This document shows positions 34,318 to 42,617 of a DNA stretch of 64,000 bases, piece by piece. The position numbers and the translations under genes are program-made. Source of the DNA: Gammaproteobacteria bacterium (GTDB lineage Bacteria > Pseudomonadota > Gammaproteobacteria > SG8-11); assembly GCA_024641505.1 (NCBI GenBank), contig JAHECY010000008.1, positions 1 to 64,000 on the forward strand, given 5' to 3'. Numbering within the stretch: the first letter of the stretch is position 1; each line of letters starts with the position of its first letter. The notes under the pieces were generated by a model, which was given only the letters and a program-made list of their open reading frames with translations, was not told the origin of the DNA and ran no database searches.

Positions 34318-35090
34318 AGAGGACGATCCGGGATCCGGTACTTGTCCACCATCCAATCGATACCGCACTCCAGGGTGCCGCACCAGTCGACAAACTGATG
34401 CACCATATCCTTGCCTTTAAACCAGGCACCGTGCTGAGGCGCGATGGTTTCAATATCAAGATCCTTGACCATATTGACCCAAGCCCGCATCGCTATGCTG
34501 GACACCATGTAACGCCGGTGAAATCCGGCCATTAATTTGGCGTGCGCGGCAAAATCTTCCACTTGCAGATATTCACGTTCGGGCGCGGCGCCGAGATCGC
34601 CGCTGTATAGAATTTTCGAGAGCGGATCATAAACCTGAAAATTACCGCAAGAATGTAAAAAATGCGCGGGTAACAGCATCAGTTCGGCACCGTTGAGATC
34701 CAGATACATGCCTTCATCGGGTATCGGTTTCAAACGATCCAGCACTTTGGAATCGACACCGAAATGCGGTATAAAACGCATCCACAAGGCTGACGCATAG
34801 GCCACCGCGTCGCTCATCATCAACCAGCCGTTGAGCGCGGCCACCACGTCCGGGTCCTGATGCGACAGAAATATGTATTTGAGCTTGCCGCCGTGCAGGC
34901 ACACGCTGGTTTCCGCAAACGCCTTGCTGAAAATCTTGTGGCCGCCCGGATCCAGAATCATGCCCGCGCCATTGTGAATAATCAGGTGTTGGTTGGCGTG
35001 TACCGCAAGCCGTTGCTCTAAATTCCAGTCGTCGAGTAAATAGTTCTTATGATTGTCATTTTCAAATAGCACATGCGCTTTGATGGCCAT
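34314..35090 (-). CDS. ODP-type metallo-beta-lactamase-fold protein
   Basis: A 258-residue protein resembling the oxygen-binding di-iron (ODP) branch of the metallo-beta-lactamase superfamily, related to flavodiiron proteins without the flavodoxin part. Ligand motifs are visible: FLSHQDPDVV (near residue 76) in place of HxHxDH, LPAHFLHSCGNFQVYD (near 138), ILYSGDLGAA (near 163) and IAPQHGAWF near the end. Such proteins bind oxygen or peroxide through a di-iron site. ATG at 35090 follows GAGGGAATGTT. The gene stop codon lies in a palindromic repeat. Confidence 0.8.
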   Translation of the reverse strand: MAIKAHVLFENDNHKNYLLDDWNLEQRLAVHANQHLIIHNGAGMILDPGGHKIFSKAFAETSVCLHGGKLKYIFLSHQDPDVVAALNGWLMMSDAVAYASALWMRFIPHFGVDSKVLDRLKPIPDEGMYLDLNGAELMLLPAHFLHSCGNFQVYDPLSKILYSGDLGAAPEREYLQVEDFAAHAKLMAGFHRRYMVSSIAMRAWVNMVKDLDIETIAPQHGAWFKGKDMVHQFVDWCGTLECGIDWMVDKYRIPDRPL

Positions 35091-35224
35091 AACATTCCCT
35101 CGTCTGATAAAAACCTATTGCCGCTAGTATGGCGCATGGATTGGCGATTTTCCAGGCTGCGGTTACCCGGTACGCCCGGGTGGCCGTCGCGACGAACCCA
35201 GACGGCGCGGCGCTCAACCTTTGC

Positions 35225-36076
35225 TCAATGTTCTCCCGCCAGCGCACCTTGCTCGATCGTGGCGCGCGTCAGTACCGTTGTCATATCGTCGATCCATTCC
35301 TGAATTTCCGCGATCACATGTTGGCGTTGTTTTTCCGTGAGCAACTTGTCAACGCTCAGCACCATGGCGTCGGTCGCATCATAGAAATCGCGAAATTTTT
35401 CCGGCCGGGAACGAGTGAACCATTCATAGAGCGCTGCTTCCACTGCCGTGCCTTCACTGGCTTGTTGTACCAGTTGCACAAATTCCTGTTGCCGGCCGCG
35501 CCGGTAAGTCAACCAGTCGTCCGTGACATCAGGAACGTGCGCCATCAAAGCGGCAATCTGTCGTTCCTGTTCGCTACTCAAGCTGCCGGTCCATTTTTCC
35601 AACTTATCAACAATGCCATCGACCTTGTTTGCCAGACGTTTCTCCGGTGTCATTGCCAGTCGTTCGACAAATTCCTCGTTCCCATCCGCCAATTCTTCCT
35701 TCAAATGTTCAATTTGTCGCTTGTTCACCGTAGCGAACAACATGACCGCGTCCTGCTGCAACTGCCGACCCAGATGGGCACGAAACGGTCGTAGCGAGGC
35801 ATAGAACCATTGCAGATCCTCCGCGCTCACCTGATCCCGGATACGATTCTGGAGTTCTTTCAGGAAATCGATGTAGGACTGCACTTCGTTGTCCCGGTGC
35901 CAGCGCACATGCGCCATGATACGGGGTTTTAGAAAACGCTCCTGCTCCCGGGTGAGATCCAGGAAATCATCGATGCGCCAGAGAAATACCGTGTCCGAAT
36001 GATTATAGATAAAACGGAAGGTGCAGCCGTTCAACAGCACCAGAAATAAAACAACAATGATATGCGACCGGTTCAT
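35225..36076 (-). CDS. DUF6279-like lipoprotein
   Basis: A 283-residue lipoprotein. The signal ends in LLNGC (Cys18). The mature protein is almost entirely helical and charged, with FRFIYNHSDTVFLWRIDDFLDLTREQ near the start in pieces typical of the DUF6279 family, and repeated basic-acidic helices to the end. Its function is unknown; the family occurs in many gammaproteobacterial envelopes. ATG at 36076. It lies about 135 bp upstream of the ODP-type gene on the same strand, and a small membrane-protein gene lies behind it. Confidence 0.75.
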   Translation of the reverse strand: MNRSHIIVVLFLVLLNGCTFRFIYNHSDTVFLWRIDDFLDLTREQERFLKPRIMAHVRWHRDNEVQSYIDFLKELQNRIRDQVSAEDLQWFYASLRPFRAHLGRQLQQDAVMLFATVNKRQIEHLKEELADGNEEFVERLAMTPEKRLANKVDGIVDKLEKWTGSLSSEQERQIAALMAHVPDVTDDWLTYRRGRQQEFVQLVQQASEGTAVEAALYEWFTRSRPEKFRDFYDATDAMVLSVDKLLTEKQRQHVIAEIQEWIDDMTTVLTRATIEQGALAGEH

Positions 36077-36124
36077 GATACCGGTATTGTAAGCGTTATT
36101 GTCGGGAAAAGGTATGGTAGCGGA

Positions 36125-36292
36125 TTACTGCAGACCAAAGTATAGGAGTAGCCCTGGTGTCACCAGCCAGAGCAGACCCTTGATCAGGAAAAACAGAAAG
36201 CCCATCCAGCCCAGACGCTTCCACCACAAACGGGTGCCGTGATTTTCGATTTCCGCCGGCAATGATGGGCTATTTGTGATCATATGTGCCAT
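36125..36292 (-). CDS. small single-span membrane protein, 55 residues
   Basis: ATG at 36292, stop at 36125-36127. After a polar N-terminus of about 22 residues comes a Trp/Arg-rich boundary (TRLWWKRLGW) and one long hydrophobic segment ending LLLYFGLQ. The composition is that of a real membrane miniprotein. The ribosome binding site is weak; a second ATG at 36283 is possible. Not recognised. It lies downstream of eamA on the same strand and could share its message. Confidence 0.5.
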   Translation of the reverse strand: MAHMITNSPSLPAEIENHGTRLWWKRLGWMGFLFFLIKGLLWLVTPGLLLYFGLQ

Positions 36293-36372
36293 AAATTGGG
36301 TGTCCGCAATGGATATCGTCCCCCGGCATTGATTTCCACAATGCAGGAGGACGGATACACCACAATTTACAT

Positions 36373-37269
36373 TTACCCGCGGTTCGCGGCTCTGCGCACC
36401 ATGCCACCCAGGACATCACCCCACTGATGCAATGCCAATCCTGATAGAATAATCCCGGTTCCGGCCAAGGCATGCACACTGACCACTTCACCATTGAAAG
36501 CCTTGCCAATGGCCAGGGCCATCACTGGCGTCACCAGTGTCACCAGCGCGACGGTAGCGGCGGACACCCTCACCAGCACATAATAGTAAAGCGCCCAGCC
36601 AACCACGGTGCCAAAAGCACCCAAGTACAGAATCGACGCCACCGCGGTCACAGGCATGCCCCCATCCAAAGATTCCGGACTTAACAGCCACGTTGCCAGG
36701 AACATCGGCACCGCCAACAGCAGCCCCCCGGTTATCATAGTCAGCGGATGCGCTGTAACATTGATACGCTTGATCAATACCGAGCTCATACAATGCACGG
36801 TAACCGATACCAGCACCATGCCAACCCCCAATAACGCGGCCTTGTCCATATGCAAATCATCGGCGAAAATCATTCCCAAACCGGCTATGCCCAGCATTGC
36901 ACCGATTAAATGATTGAATGTGAGGCGCGCTCCGGGTAACCAGTAGGCCGCCATCAATCCCATGATGATCGGAGTCAGGCCGTACACAACGGACACCAGG
37001 CCGGAGCTGATAAACTGCGCGCCAAAGTACACGGAAATCATGGCACCGTAGATACTCACGCCGCTGATCGCATAAATACGTTTATGCTCCTTGCGCCAAT
37101 GCATGGGAATTCGCAGCAGCTTGATCAGAATGACGCACAACATCAGGCCAATGACCATGCGCGCGGTAACACCGGTCAAAAAACCGGGACCACCGGCGCT
37201 CCATTTGATCGCCAAGGGCGTGGTGGACCAAATGAGTATCATCCCCAGATAGGCGGCTGGCACGGACAT
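36373..37269 (-). CDS. EamA-family (DMT) transporter
   Basis: A 298-residue inner-membrane protein with ten predicted helices in two EamA repeats (about 5-135 and 150-285), the drug/metabolite transporter architecture that usually exports amino acids, nucleosides or related metabolites. GMILIWSTTPLAIKWSAGG at the start and the second-repeat segment ILYLGAFGTVVGWALYYYV are typical. ATG at 37269 follows AAGGAG at 9 nt. Its 5' leader of about 200 nt contains stacked hairpins and an intrinsic terminator, so expression is probably controlled by attenuation. Substrate unknown. Confidence 0.88.
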   Translation of the reverse strand: MSVPAAYLGMILIWSTTPLAIKWSAGGPGFLTGVTARMVIGLMLCVILIKLLRIPMHWRKEHKRIYAISGVSIYGAMISVYFGAQFISSGLVSVVYGLTPIIMGLMAAYWLPGARLTFNHLIGAMLGIAGLGMIFADDLHMDKAALLGVGMVLVSVTVHCMSSVLIKRINVTAHPLTMITGGLLLAVPMFLATWLLSPESLDGGMPVTAVASILYLGAFGTVVGWALYYYVLVRVSAATVALVTLVTPVMALAIGKAFNGEVVSVHALAGTGIILSGLALHQWGDVLGGMVRRAANRG

Positions 37270-37304
37270 TGTTGCATTCTCCTTGCATTGGTGGAAAACG
37301 AAAA

Positions 37305-37331
37305 AGGCCGCAGCTTTTTGGGCTGCGGCCT
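37305..37331 (-). terminator. intrinsic terminator inside the eamA leader
   Basis: A 10-bp perfect stem GGCCGCAGC (extended by one A-T pair) with a 7-nt loop. On the minus strand it is followed by TTTTCGTTTT. It ends about 30 nt before the eamA ribosome binding site, in the same direction, so it would stop transcription before the gene unless prevented. Confidence 0.85.
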
Positions 37332-37366
37332 TTGGGAATCGTTTTACTTTTCTCGGTTAACCGGTA

Positions 37367-37507
37367 CTACTCTCGATCAACGCTCCATTCCCTCAGGCAC
37401 ACAGTATGCGCCGGCAGCCAAATATGGCGGCGCAGTGCAAAATGTTTGGTACCTGAGGTCATCGTCATCATGGAGCTAGTGTGCCTACAATGACGCGACA
37501 CTGTCAA
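37367..37507 (-). promoter_or_regulatory. structured leader (candidate riboswitch or attenuator) of eamA
   Basis: On the minus strand, a perfect TTGACA (37507-37502) precedes a leader with three nested stems. These are GCTCCAT/ATGGAGC (37476-37470 with 37388-37382), CCTCAGG/CCTGAGG (37458-37452 with 37397-37391) and TGCGCCG/CGGCGCA (37434-37428 with 37413-37407). GGCACAC just upstream can pair with GTGTGCC, which overlaps the second stem and allows an alternative fold. A 34-codon frame (37471-37367) crosses it but lacks a ribosome binding site and a run of one regulatory codon. I do not recognise the RNA class. Confidence 0.5.
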
Positions 37508-37761
37508 GACTGTGATTCACTATTTTTATTCAGTGGCGATTGTTCACATTTTTTAAACGGGCGGACATCACGCAGCGCCTGCTGTTGGGTCGCGCCGCAG
37601 ATAAACCTGATGCTGCACTTTTCCGCCTGCGGCGCCCCCACCGCCACCGAAAGCTGGCGGGAAATCCTGAATGAAGCTGCCATAGATATTGGCTCGAAAC
37701 CAACCCGCCGCCCGCGCCATTCTCAATTGACTAGCAAGATGGTATCGACACAGATCCGCCA
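37508..37761. other. intergenic region between the eamA leader and orn
   Basis: About 250 bp with short overlapping open frames on both strands, none with a plausible start or composition. No repeat or RNA gene was recognised. Confidence 0.5.
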
Positions 37762-38307
37762 TTAGATCTTGAAGCAATGCTCCCGGTAATATTTCATCTC
37801 ATTGATGGAATCACGGATATCGTTCAACGCCAAGTGCGCGCCGGTTTTGGTAACGCCGCCATAGACCGACGGTGCCCAGCGACGAGTTAACTCCTTGATG
37901 GTGCTCACATCAAGATTTCGATAATGGAAGTAGGCTTCCAACTTTGGCATGCAGCGGGCGAGAAAACGCCGATCCTGGCAGATACTGTTACCGCACATGG
38001 GCGATTTACTGGCACCTACATATTGCTGCAGAAATTCGATGGTTTGACGTTCCGCTTCCAGTTCATCGATGGTGCTGGCGCGGATTCTGGAGACCAATCC
38101 GGAGCCGGTATGCTGCCGGGTATTCCACTCATCCATGGCCGCCAGACGCGCTTCACTTTGGTGTATGGCAAGCTCCGGCCCTTCAGCAAGGATATTCAAT
38201 TGGCTGTCGGTCACGATGGTGGCAATCTCGATAATACTGTCATTAAGGGTATCCAGCCCAGTCATTTCCAGGTCTATCCAGATAAGATTGCTCGCGTCTT
38301 GGGCCAT
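37762..38307 (-). CDS. orn: oligoribonuclease
   Basis: A DEDDh 3'-5' exonuclease that degrades very short RNAs, including pGpG from cyclic di-GMP breakdown, in the cytosol. ATG at 38307 follows AAAAGGAGTAGTC and gives 181 residues, the normal length; the open frame further upstream is not used. Catalytic residues are visible in [21 protein letters not shown] and [10 protein letters not shown]. The [10 protein letters not shown] and [11 protein letters not shown] segments are diagnostic of Orn. The presence of two PilZ proteins in the window fits a cell using cyclic di-GMP, whose product pGpG depends on Orn. Confidence 0.96.
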   Translation of the reverse strand: MAQDASNLIWIDLEMTGLDTLNDSIIEIATIVTDSQLNILAEGPELAIHQSEARLAAMDEWNTRQHTGSGLVSRIRASTIDELEAERQTIEFLQQYVGASKSPMCGNSICQDRRFLARCMPKLEAYFHYRNLDVSTIKELTRRWAPSVYGGVTKTGAHLALNDIRDSINEMKYYREHCFKI

Positions 38308-38441
38308 GACTACTCCTTTTTTATGGTACGACTTTAATGAGGCAGTGAAAATTAATGCGCTCATTGTACCAGACCCCATTCTTTGACAGCGAAAAAAACC
38401 GTATGATGCGGCATTACCCCTGTGGACGGAGATCTACTATC

Positions 38442-38777
38442 ATGAGCGACCTCACCCAGAAGAAGTGTCAATCCTGCGAAGGCGGCGTTTGCCCGCTGCC
38501 TGTGCACGACGCCCAGAACCTGCTGCGGCAGGTGCCCGGTTGGAGTTTATCGCAGGAAAATAAAGAAATACGGCGGGAATTTCGCTTCAAGAATTATTAT
38601 GAAACCATGGCCTTCGTCAATACCGTGGCTTGGGTCGCGCATCGGGAAGATCATCACCCGGACCTGGAAGTGTATTACAACCGGGCTCTGGTACGTTTTG
38701 CCACCCATGCCATCGGCGGCCTTTCTGAAAATGATTTTATTTGCGCCGCGAAAATTAATGCCTTGCTGGAGAACTGA
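38442..38777 (+). CDS. phhB: pterin-4-alpha-carbinolamine dehydratase
   Basis: Dehydrates 4a-hydroxytetrahydropterin, recycling the pterin cofactor; some homologues serve folate or molybdopterin chemistry. ATG at 38442 (MSDLTQKKCQSCEGG) gives 111 residues. The active-site segment VAWVAHREDHHPDLEVYYN contains the His residues conserved in the family, followed by RFATHAIGGLSENDF. The N-terminus carries a CQSCEGGVCPL stretch, an extra short Cys-containing head common in proteobacterial members. No phenylalanine hydroxylase gene is adjacent. GGAG lies 11 nt upstream. Confidence 0.93.
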   Translation: MSDLTQKKCQSCEGGVCPLPVHDAQNLLRQVPGWSLSQENKEIRREFRFKNYYETMAFVNTVAWVAHREDHHPDLEVYYNRALVRFATHAIGGLSENDFICAAKINALLEN

Positions 38778-38812
38778 GCCTTGAATATCCTCACTTTACT
38801 GTCCTTTGGTGT

Positions 38813-39841
38813 ATGGCCAAACGCAAACTGAATCGGCGTCAGGAGTGGCGGGTCCGCAAAATTCAGGAAGACCGCCTGGCTCGCGCGGAAAGAAAACAGC
38901 AGGGATTGGCACAACCCCACGGTGAGGATCTGGGTCCTGAGCTACACGGGCGCATTGTCGCCAGTTTCGGCGCGGAATTCGACATTGAAGACCCGGATAA
39001 AACCTTGTTCCGTTGTGTATGCCGGCAGAACATCGACAGCCTGGTATGTGGTGACGAGGTGGTATGGCAACAAGAAAGCACTGGCAACGGCGTGATCATT
39101 GCGCGCCGCGAACGGCGCACCCTGTTATCACGTCCGGATTTTCACCAGAAGTTGAAACCGGTGGCCGCGAATGTCGACCAGATCGCGGTGGTCAGCGCCA
39201 TTAAACCGGGAGTCAATTTCGAACTCATCGACCGCTACCTGGTGGCGGCTGAAACCGTGAACATTCCCCCCATGCTGGTGCTCAACAAGATCGACTTGCT
39301 GTCCCGCACGCAATTACAGCAACTGACTCAGGACCTCACACCTTACCAGCAGATCGGTTACACTGTGTTGTATATCAGCACCAAGGTCGACACAGACTTG
39401 GGGGAGTTGATTGCTTGTCTCCAGGGAAAAACCAGTATTTTTGTAGGACAGTCGGGCGTCGGTAAATCTTCGATCCTGCAACGCCTGTTGCCCGAGGAAA
39501 ATTTACAAGTGGGTGAGTTGTCTGCAAGCAGCGGGCTGGGCCGCCATACCACGACGGTCACACGGCTCTATCATTTTCCCCAGGGTGGCGAACTCATCGA
39601 TTCCCCCGGCGTGCGCGACTTCGCCCTTTGGAATATCACTGCGCAACAGGCGCAATGGGGATTCATCGAGTTTCGGCCGTATCTCCAACACTGCCGGTTC
39701 AATGATTGTAGCCATACCGTGGAACCTGGTTGCGCAGTGATCAATGCAGCACAACAGGGCAGCATCCAGCCCCGACGCCTGGCCAGTTATCAACAAATAC
39801 TGGCGAGCGTGAAATCCAGTTGGACGAAGGAGACAGATTGA
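38813..39841 (+). CDS. rsgA: ribosome small subunit-dependent GTPase RsgA
   Basis: A circularly permuted GTPase acting late in 30S subunit maturation. The 342-residue protein has an N-terminal OB fold (about 40-110), the GTPase motifs in permuted order (G4 LNKIDLL near 158, G1 GQSGVGKSS near 209, G3 DSPGVRDF near 262) and a C-terminal zinc-binding segment with CRFNDCSHTVEPGCAV. A basic N-terminal tail contacts the ribosome. ATG at 38813, 35 bp after phhB, with a weak ribosome binding site. The orn-rsgA proximity is common in gammaproteobacteria. Confidence 0.96.
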   Translation: MAKRKLNRRQEWRVRKIQEDRLARAERKQQGLAQPHGEDLGPELHGRIVASFGAEFDIEDPDKTLFRCVCRQNIDSLVCGDEVVWQQESTGNGVIIARRERRTLLSRPDFHQKLKPVAANVDQIAVVSAIKPGVNFELIDRYLVAAETVNIPPMLVLNKIDLLSRTQLQQLTQDLTPYQQIGYTVLYISTKVDTDLGELIACLQGKTSIFVGQSGVGKSSILQRLLPEENLQVGELSASSGLGRHTTTVTRLYHFPQGGELIDSPGVRDFALWNITAQQAQWGFIEFRPYLQHCRFNDCSHTVEPGCAVINAAQQGSIQPRRLASYQQILASVKSSWTKETD

Positions 39842-39909
39842 GCTAAACATATTAAAGTATTGATATTCCTGGACGTAACAGAAGAAATGGCAACGTCCCG
39901 AAGTGTTTG

Positions 39910-39954
39910 TGTGATGCGCATCACACTTTCTTTAAAATTTGCACCCCGATAATT
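39910..39954 (+). promoter_or_regulatory. perfect CRP/Vfr-type site and -10 box of the outer-membrane protein gene
   Basis: TGTGATGCGCATCACA (39910-39925) is a perfect palindrome with both consensus half-sites TGTGA-N6-TCACA. GATAAT follows at 39949-39954, placing the predicted start near 39961 and the site at about -42 to -44, close to the class II activator position. Confidence 0.7.
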
Positions 39955-39971
39955 CGCATCAGGAGACTTTC

Positions 39972-40775
39972 ATGAAACGCGTTTACCCACTGGTTACGGC
40001 TACATTATTGTGTTGTGCATCCGGCAACGTCCTCGCAGGCAAAGGTGATATCGACTTTTCGCTGCTCAGTGGCGCCGCCTCCGGTACCACTACCCAGGCA
40101 CAGGCAGAACAGCTGTTTCAGGATATTTTTGAATTTGCCGTCGCCGACCTGAGTTCCGCCATGAGCTACAAAGCGGTAGCGCCCGCCGAACCCTTGGGCA
40201 TCACCGGTATCGATGTGGGTCTGGTGATAACCGCGACCAAAATGGCCAATGCCAAGAAATGGGATGAAGTAGTAGACGGCGGCAGCACCATTTCCACGTT
40301 GCCTACTTTCAAACTTGCGGCCCAAAAGGGCTTACCGTTCGGCATCGACGTCGGTGCTTTTTATATGGGTACTTCGAGCAGCAATGTAAAACTGGTCGGG
40401 GGTGAATTGCGCTACGCGATTCTGGAAGGTGGTGTCGCCACACCCGCACTGGCGGTGCGTGGGACGTTCTCCAAACTCAGTGGCGTCAGTGATTTCAGTT
40501 TCTCCAGCCAGGGCCTGGAAGTGTCAGTATCCAAGGGTTTCCTCATGCTCACCCCCTATGCCGGCGTTGGTATCGTGCAATACAAAGGCAGCTACGACAA
40601 ACCCATCAGCATCCCCAGCACCGCAATAGTGGTCAATCTGGATGAAGCCAGTGATCAACAGACCAAAACCTTCGTTGGTGTGAATTTCAATATGGGCCTG
40701 TTCAACATCGCCGTGGACGGTGATAAAACCGGTGACAGCACATCCTATAGCCTGAAATTCGGGTTCCGTTTCTAA
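39972..40775 (+). CDS. outer-membrane beta-barrel protein of unknown function
   Basis: A 267-residue exported protein. ATG at 39972 follows AGGAGACTTTC and opens a signal peptide ending NVLAGKG. The mature part alternates polar and hydrophobic residues in beta-strands, with Gly-rich turns and a terminal Phe (YSLKFGFRF), the usual signal for outer-membrane barrel insertion. It resembles the DUF6588 group, but I am not sure of that assignment. A perfect CRP-type site lies at a class II position upstream, so expression probably depends on cAMP or carbon status. Confidence 0.75.
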   Translation: MKRVYPLVTATLLCCASGNVLAGKGDIDFSLLSGAASGTTTQAQAEQLFQDIFEFAVADLSSAMSYKAVAPAEPLGITGIDVGLVITATKMANAKKWDEVVDGGSTISTLPTFKLAAQKGLPFGIDVGAFYMGTSSSNVKLVGGELRYAILEGGVATPALAVRGTFSKLSGVSDFSFSSQGLEVSVSKGFLMLTPYAGVGIVQYKGSYDKPISIPSTAIVVNLDEASDQQTKTFVGVNFNMGLFNIAVDGDKTGDSTSYSLKFGFRF

Positions 40776-40790
40776 GCCTCAGCATATATT

Positions 40791-40814
40791 CCGCGCCTCC
40801 CCCGGGAGGCGCGG
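40791..40814. terminator. GC-rich hairpin after the outer-membrane protein gene
   Basis: CCGCGCCTCCC and GGGAGGCGCGG form an 11-bp perfect stem with a 2-base loop core, 15 bp after the stop codon. Only TTCAT follows, so it is a weak intrinsic terminator but a strong barrier structure. Confidence 0.55.
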
Positions 40815-40815
40815 T

Positions 40816-40968
40816 TCATACCGACACGTCAAAGCCGAAGGTGCGGTGGTAATACTCCCGAAATTCCTGCTGTTGATGGCTTTCGTAAAGCGAGATGGCG
40901 TTACGCGCAGCACTGCCCGCAACGGGAACAACCTGTGGACCGTGAGATTCGATTACCGGATTTGGCAT
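40816..40968 (-). CDS. possible 50-residue small protein
   Basis: A minus-strand frame from ATG 40968 encodes 50 residues containing ARNAISLYESHQQQ and ending TFGFDVSV. The pattern (helix rich in Ala, Tyr, Gln, then a short hydrophobic FGxDxxx end) resembles a class of small proteobacterial proteins of unknown function. There is no clear ribosome binding site, and a longer frame upstream overlaps a terminator, so the start is doubtful. Confidence 0.35.
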   Translation of the reverse strand: MPNPVIESHGPQVVPVAGSAARNAISLYESHQQQEFREYYHRTFGFDVSV

Positions 40969-41043
40969 GATCGAGGGCTGGGCGTTGGCAAGGCACCGCC
41001 GTTGCCGCTCGGTGGCGGTTAACGGGATCACTGCGAAAAGATC

Positions 41044-41071
41044 AGGACCGGTAGGCACCGGTCCTTTTTTT
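41044..41071 (+). terminator. strong rho-independent terminator
   Basis: Stem AGGACCGGT / ACCGGTCCT with loop AGGC, then a run of T. It lies 268 bp after the outer-membrane protein gene, with no recognised gene directly before it on the plus strand, so it may end a long 3' UTR or an unannotated small RNA. Confidence 0.85.
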
Positions 41072-41207
41072 GCTGCCATAACTTTGGTTTTGGCGGCACC
41101 TGGCGGTGCCCCTCCCCTCTCCCTTATGCGTGCGACCATTATAACGAAACGCGTGTCCGCTACCAGGTAGCAAAATACCCCATTTATTAAACTGAAGTAG
41201 ACAGGAT

Positions 41208-42467
41208 CTAGAATTCCGCCCGATCTCTGTTCTTGGCTTTATCCAGGCCTTTCGCCTGGTTCATATTGCGCATGGTACGCATTTTTGTGCCATCCAGATT
41301 AGCGCCCGCGAAATCCGTATTCTGGATATTGGCGCTGGTCAAGTCGGCCTGACTCAGATCCGTTAAATGAAACACGACATTGGTGAGATTGGAGCGCCGC
41401 AGATTCACGCCTGCCAAATCCGCTTTACTGATAATGGTGCCCGACAAGTCCGCGCCCACCATGCTGCTGCCCGCCATGCGCGCCCACTCCATAACACTCA
41501 GATTGATGGTAGCCTGATAAAAATTCGCTTCACGAAGATCTACATTGACGATACTGCAATTGCGAAACGTCGCGTTTTTCAATCGCGTCAAATTCATATT
41601 AGCCTTGTCCAACTTTGATCGGATCACGGTGACTTCCGTCAAATCCGCCCGATACAAACTGCTATCGCTGAAATTCGTGTCCTCGATGCGTGCGACACTG
41701 AAATCCGCTAAGCCGGCATCGGCTTCGCGTAAATCGACCCTGGCCATGGAAGTATAGCTGAGATTGGCAAGTCGCAGATCTGCACCATTGAACTGTACAT
41801 CCACCAGCTTCATGCCGGTCATGTCCGCGCCGCGCAGATCGGCCTCACTGAGATCAACTTCACTCATTTCCGCATCGCTGAGAAATACGCTGGCCATCAC
41901 CGCCTTTTGCATTTTCACCCGCACTAACCGGGCCCGATTCAACAAGGACTTACTGAGATCAACCTTATACAGATTCGCGCCGGACAAATCAGCTTTGACC
42001 AGGTTCACGTTCACCATCGAAGCTTCCCGCAAATTCACGTCATTGAGCACCGCGCCGATCATATTGGCGCCGTTGAGATTGGCCTTCATCAGCTTGGCCC
42101 CGGTCAGATCCGCTCCGGAAAGATCCGCATTGCGCAAATCGGCGTTACGCAGGTCGGCTTCGGACAAATTAGTGTTGGCAAGATTGGCGCCGCTGAGATT
42201 GGCATAGCGCAGGCTACTGCCTTTAAGATTCGCGCCTTTGAAATCAATCCCGCTGAGATCCGCATCTGACAATTCCCAGCTCATGAGATTTGGACGTTGA
42301 CCGCTGTCCCCAATCGCCACCTGCTGTTGAACGTCCAGCTGCTTTTTACTGAACGTGCTGGGACGCACGACCGGCTCCGCGCAAGCGGCCGCCAGCAACG
42401 CAAACAGCACTACCGGATAAATCCAGAAGCCAACCTGCGCCTTACTAACGTTTTTATTTCCAAACAT
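41208..42467 (-). CDS. pentapeptide-repeat lipoprotein
   Basis: A 419-residue lipoprotein. ATG at 42467 opens a signal ending LLAAAC, so the mature protein is lipid-anchored. From about residue 60 to nearly the end it is built of pentapeptide repeats of the A(D/N)LXX type (SGANL, ANTNL, SEADL, RNADL, SGADL and so on), which fold into a right-handed beta-helix. The longer open frame upstream is not used because it lacks a signal. Function unknown; in other proteins the fold serves as a scaffold or DNA mimic. Downstream of tsaB, 150 bp away. Confidence 0.9.
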   Translation of the reverse strand: MFGNKNVSKAQVGFWIYPVVLFALLAAACAEPVVRPSTFSKKQLDVQQQVAIGDSGQRPNLMSWELSDADLSGIDFKGANLKGSSLRYANLSGANLANTNLSEADLRNADLRNADLSGADLTGAKLMKANLNGANMIGAVLNDVNLREASMVNVNLVKADLSGANLYKVDLSKSLLNRARLVRVKMQKAVMASVFLSDAEMSEVDLSEADLRGADMTGMKLVDVQFNGADLRLANLSYTSMARVDLREADAGLADFSVARIEDTNFSDSSLYRADLTEVTVIRSKLDKANMNLTRLKNATFRNCSIVNVDLREANFYQATINLSVMEWARMAGSSMVGADLSGTIISKADLAGVNLRRSNLTNVVFHLTDLSQADLTSANIQNTDFAGANLDGTKMRTMRNMNQAKGLDKAKNRDRAEF

Positions 42468-42617
42468 TGCTAATCCCGCATAGAGCGAACAATGGAAGCC
42501 GACCCGCCGTGGTCGGCGACAAACTTGGTAACTATAGCAATAACAGGGATTTATCACAAAATCCCCGCATGTAACACTCACCTGCCACACCGCTATACAA
42601 TACATTTATAGTTGTTT

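Noticed and set aside
37367..37471. 34-codon frame in the eamA leader as a classical amino-acid attenuator peptide
   Set aside because: No ribosome binding site and no run of a single regulatory codon; the stems are explained without translation.
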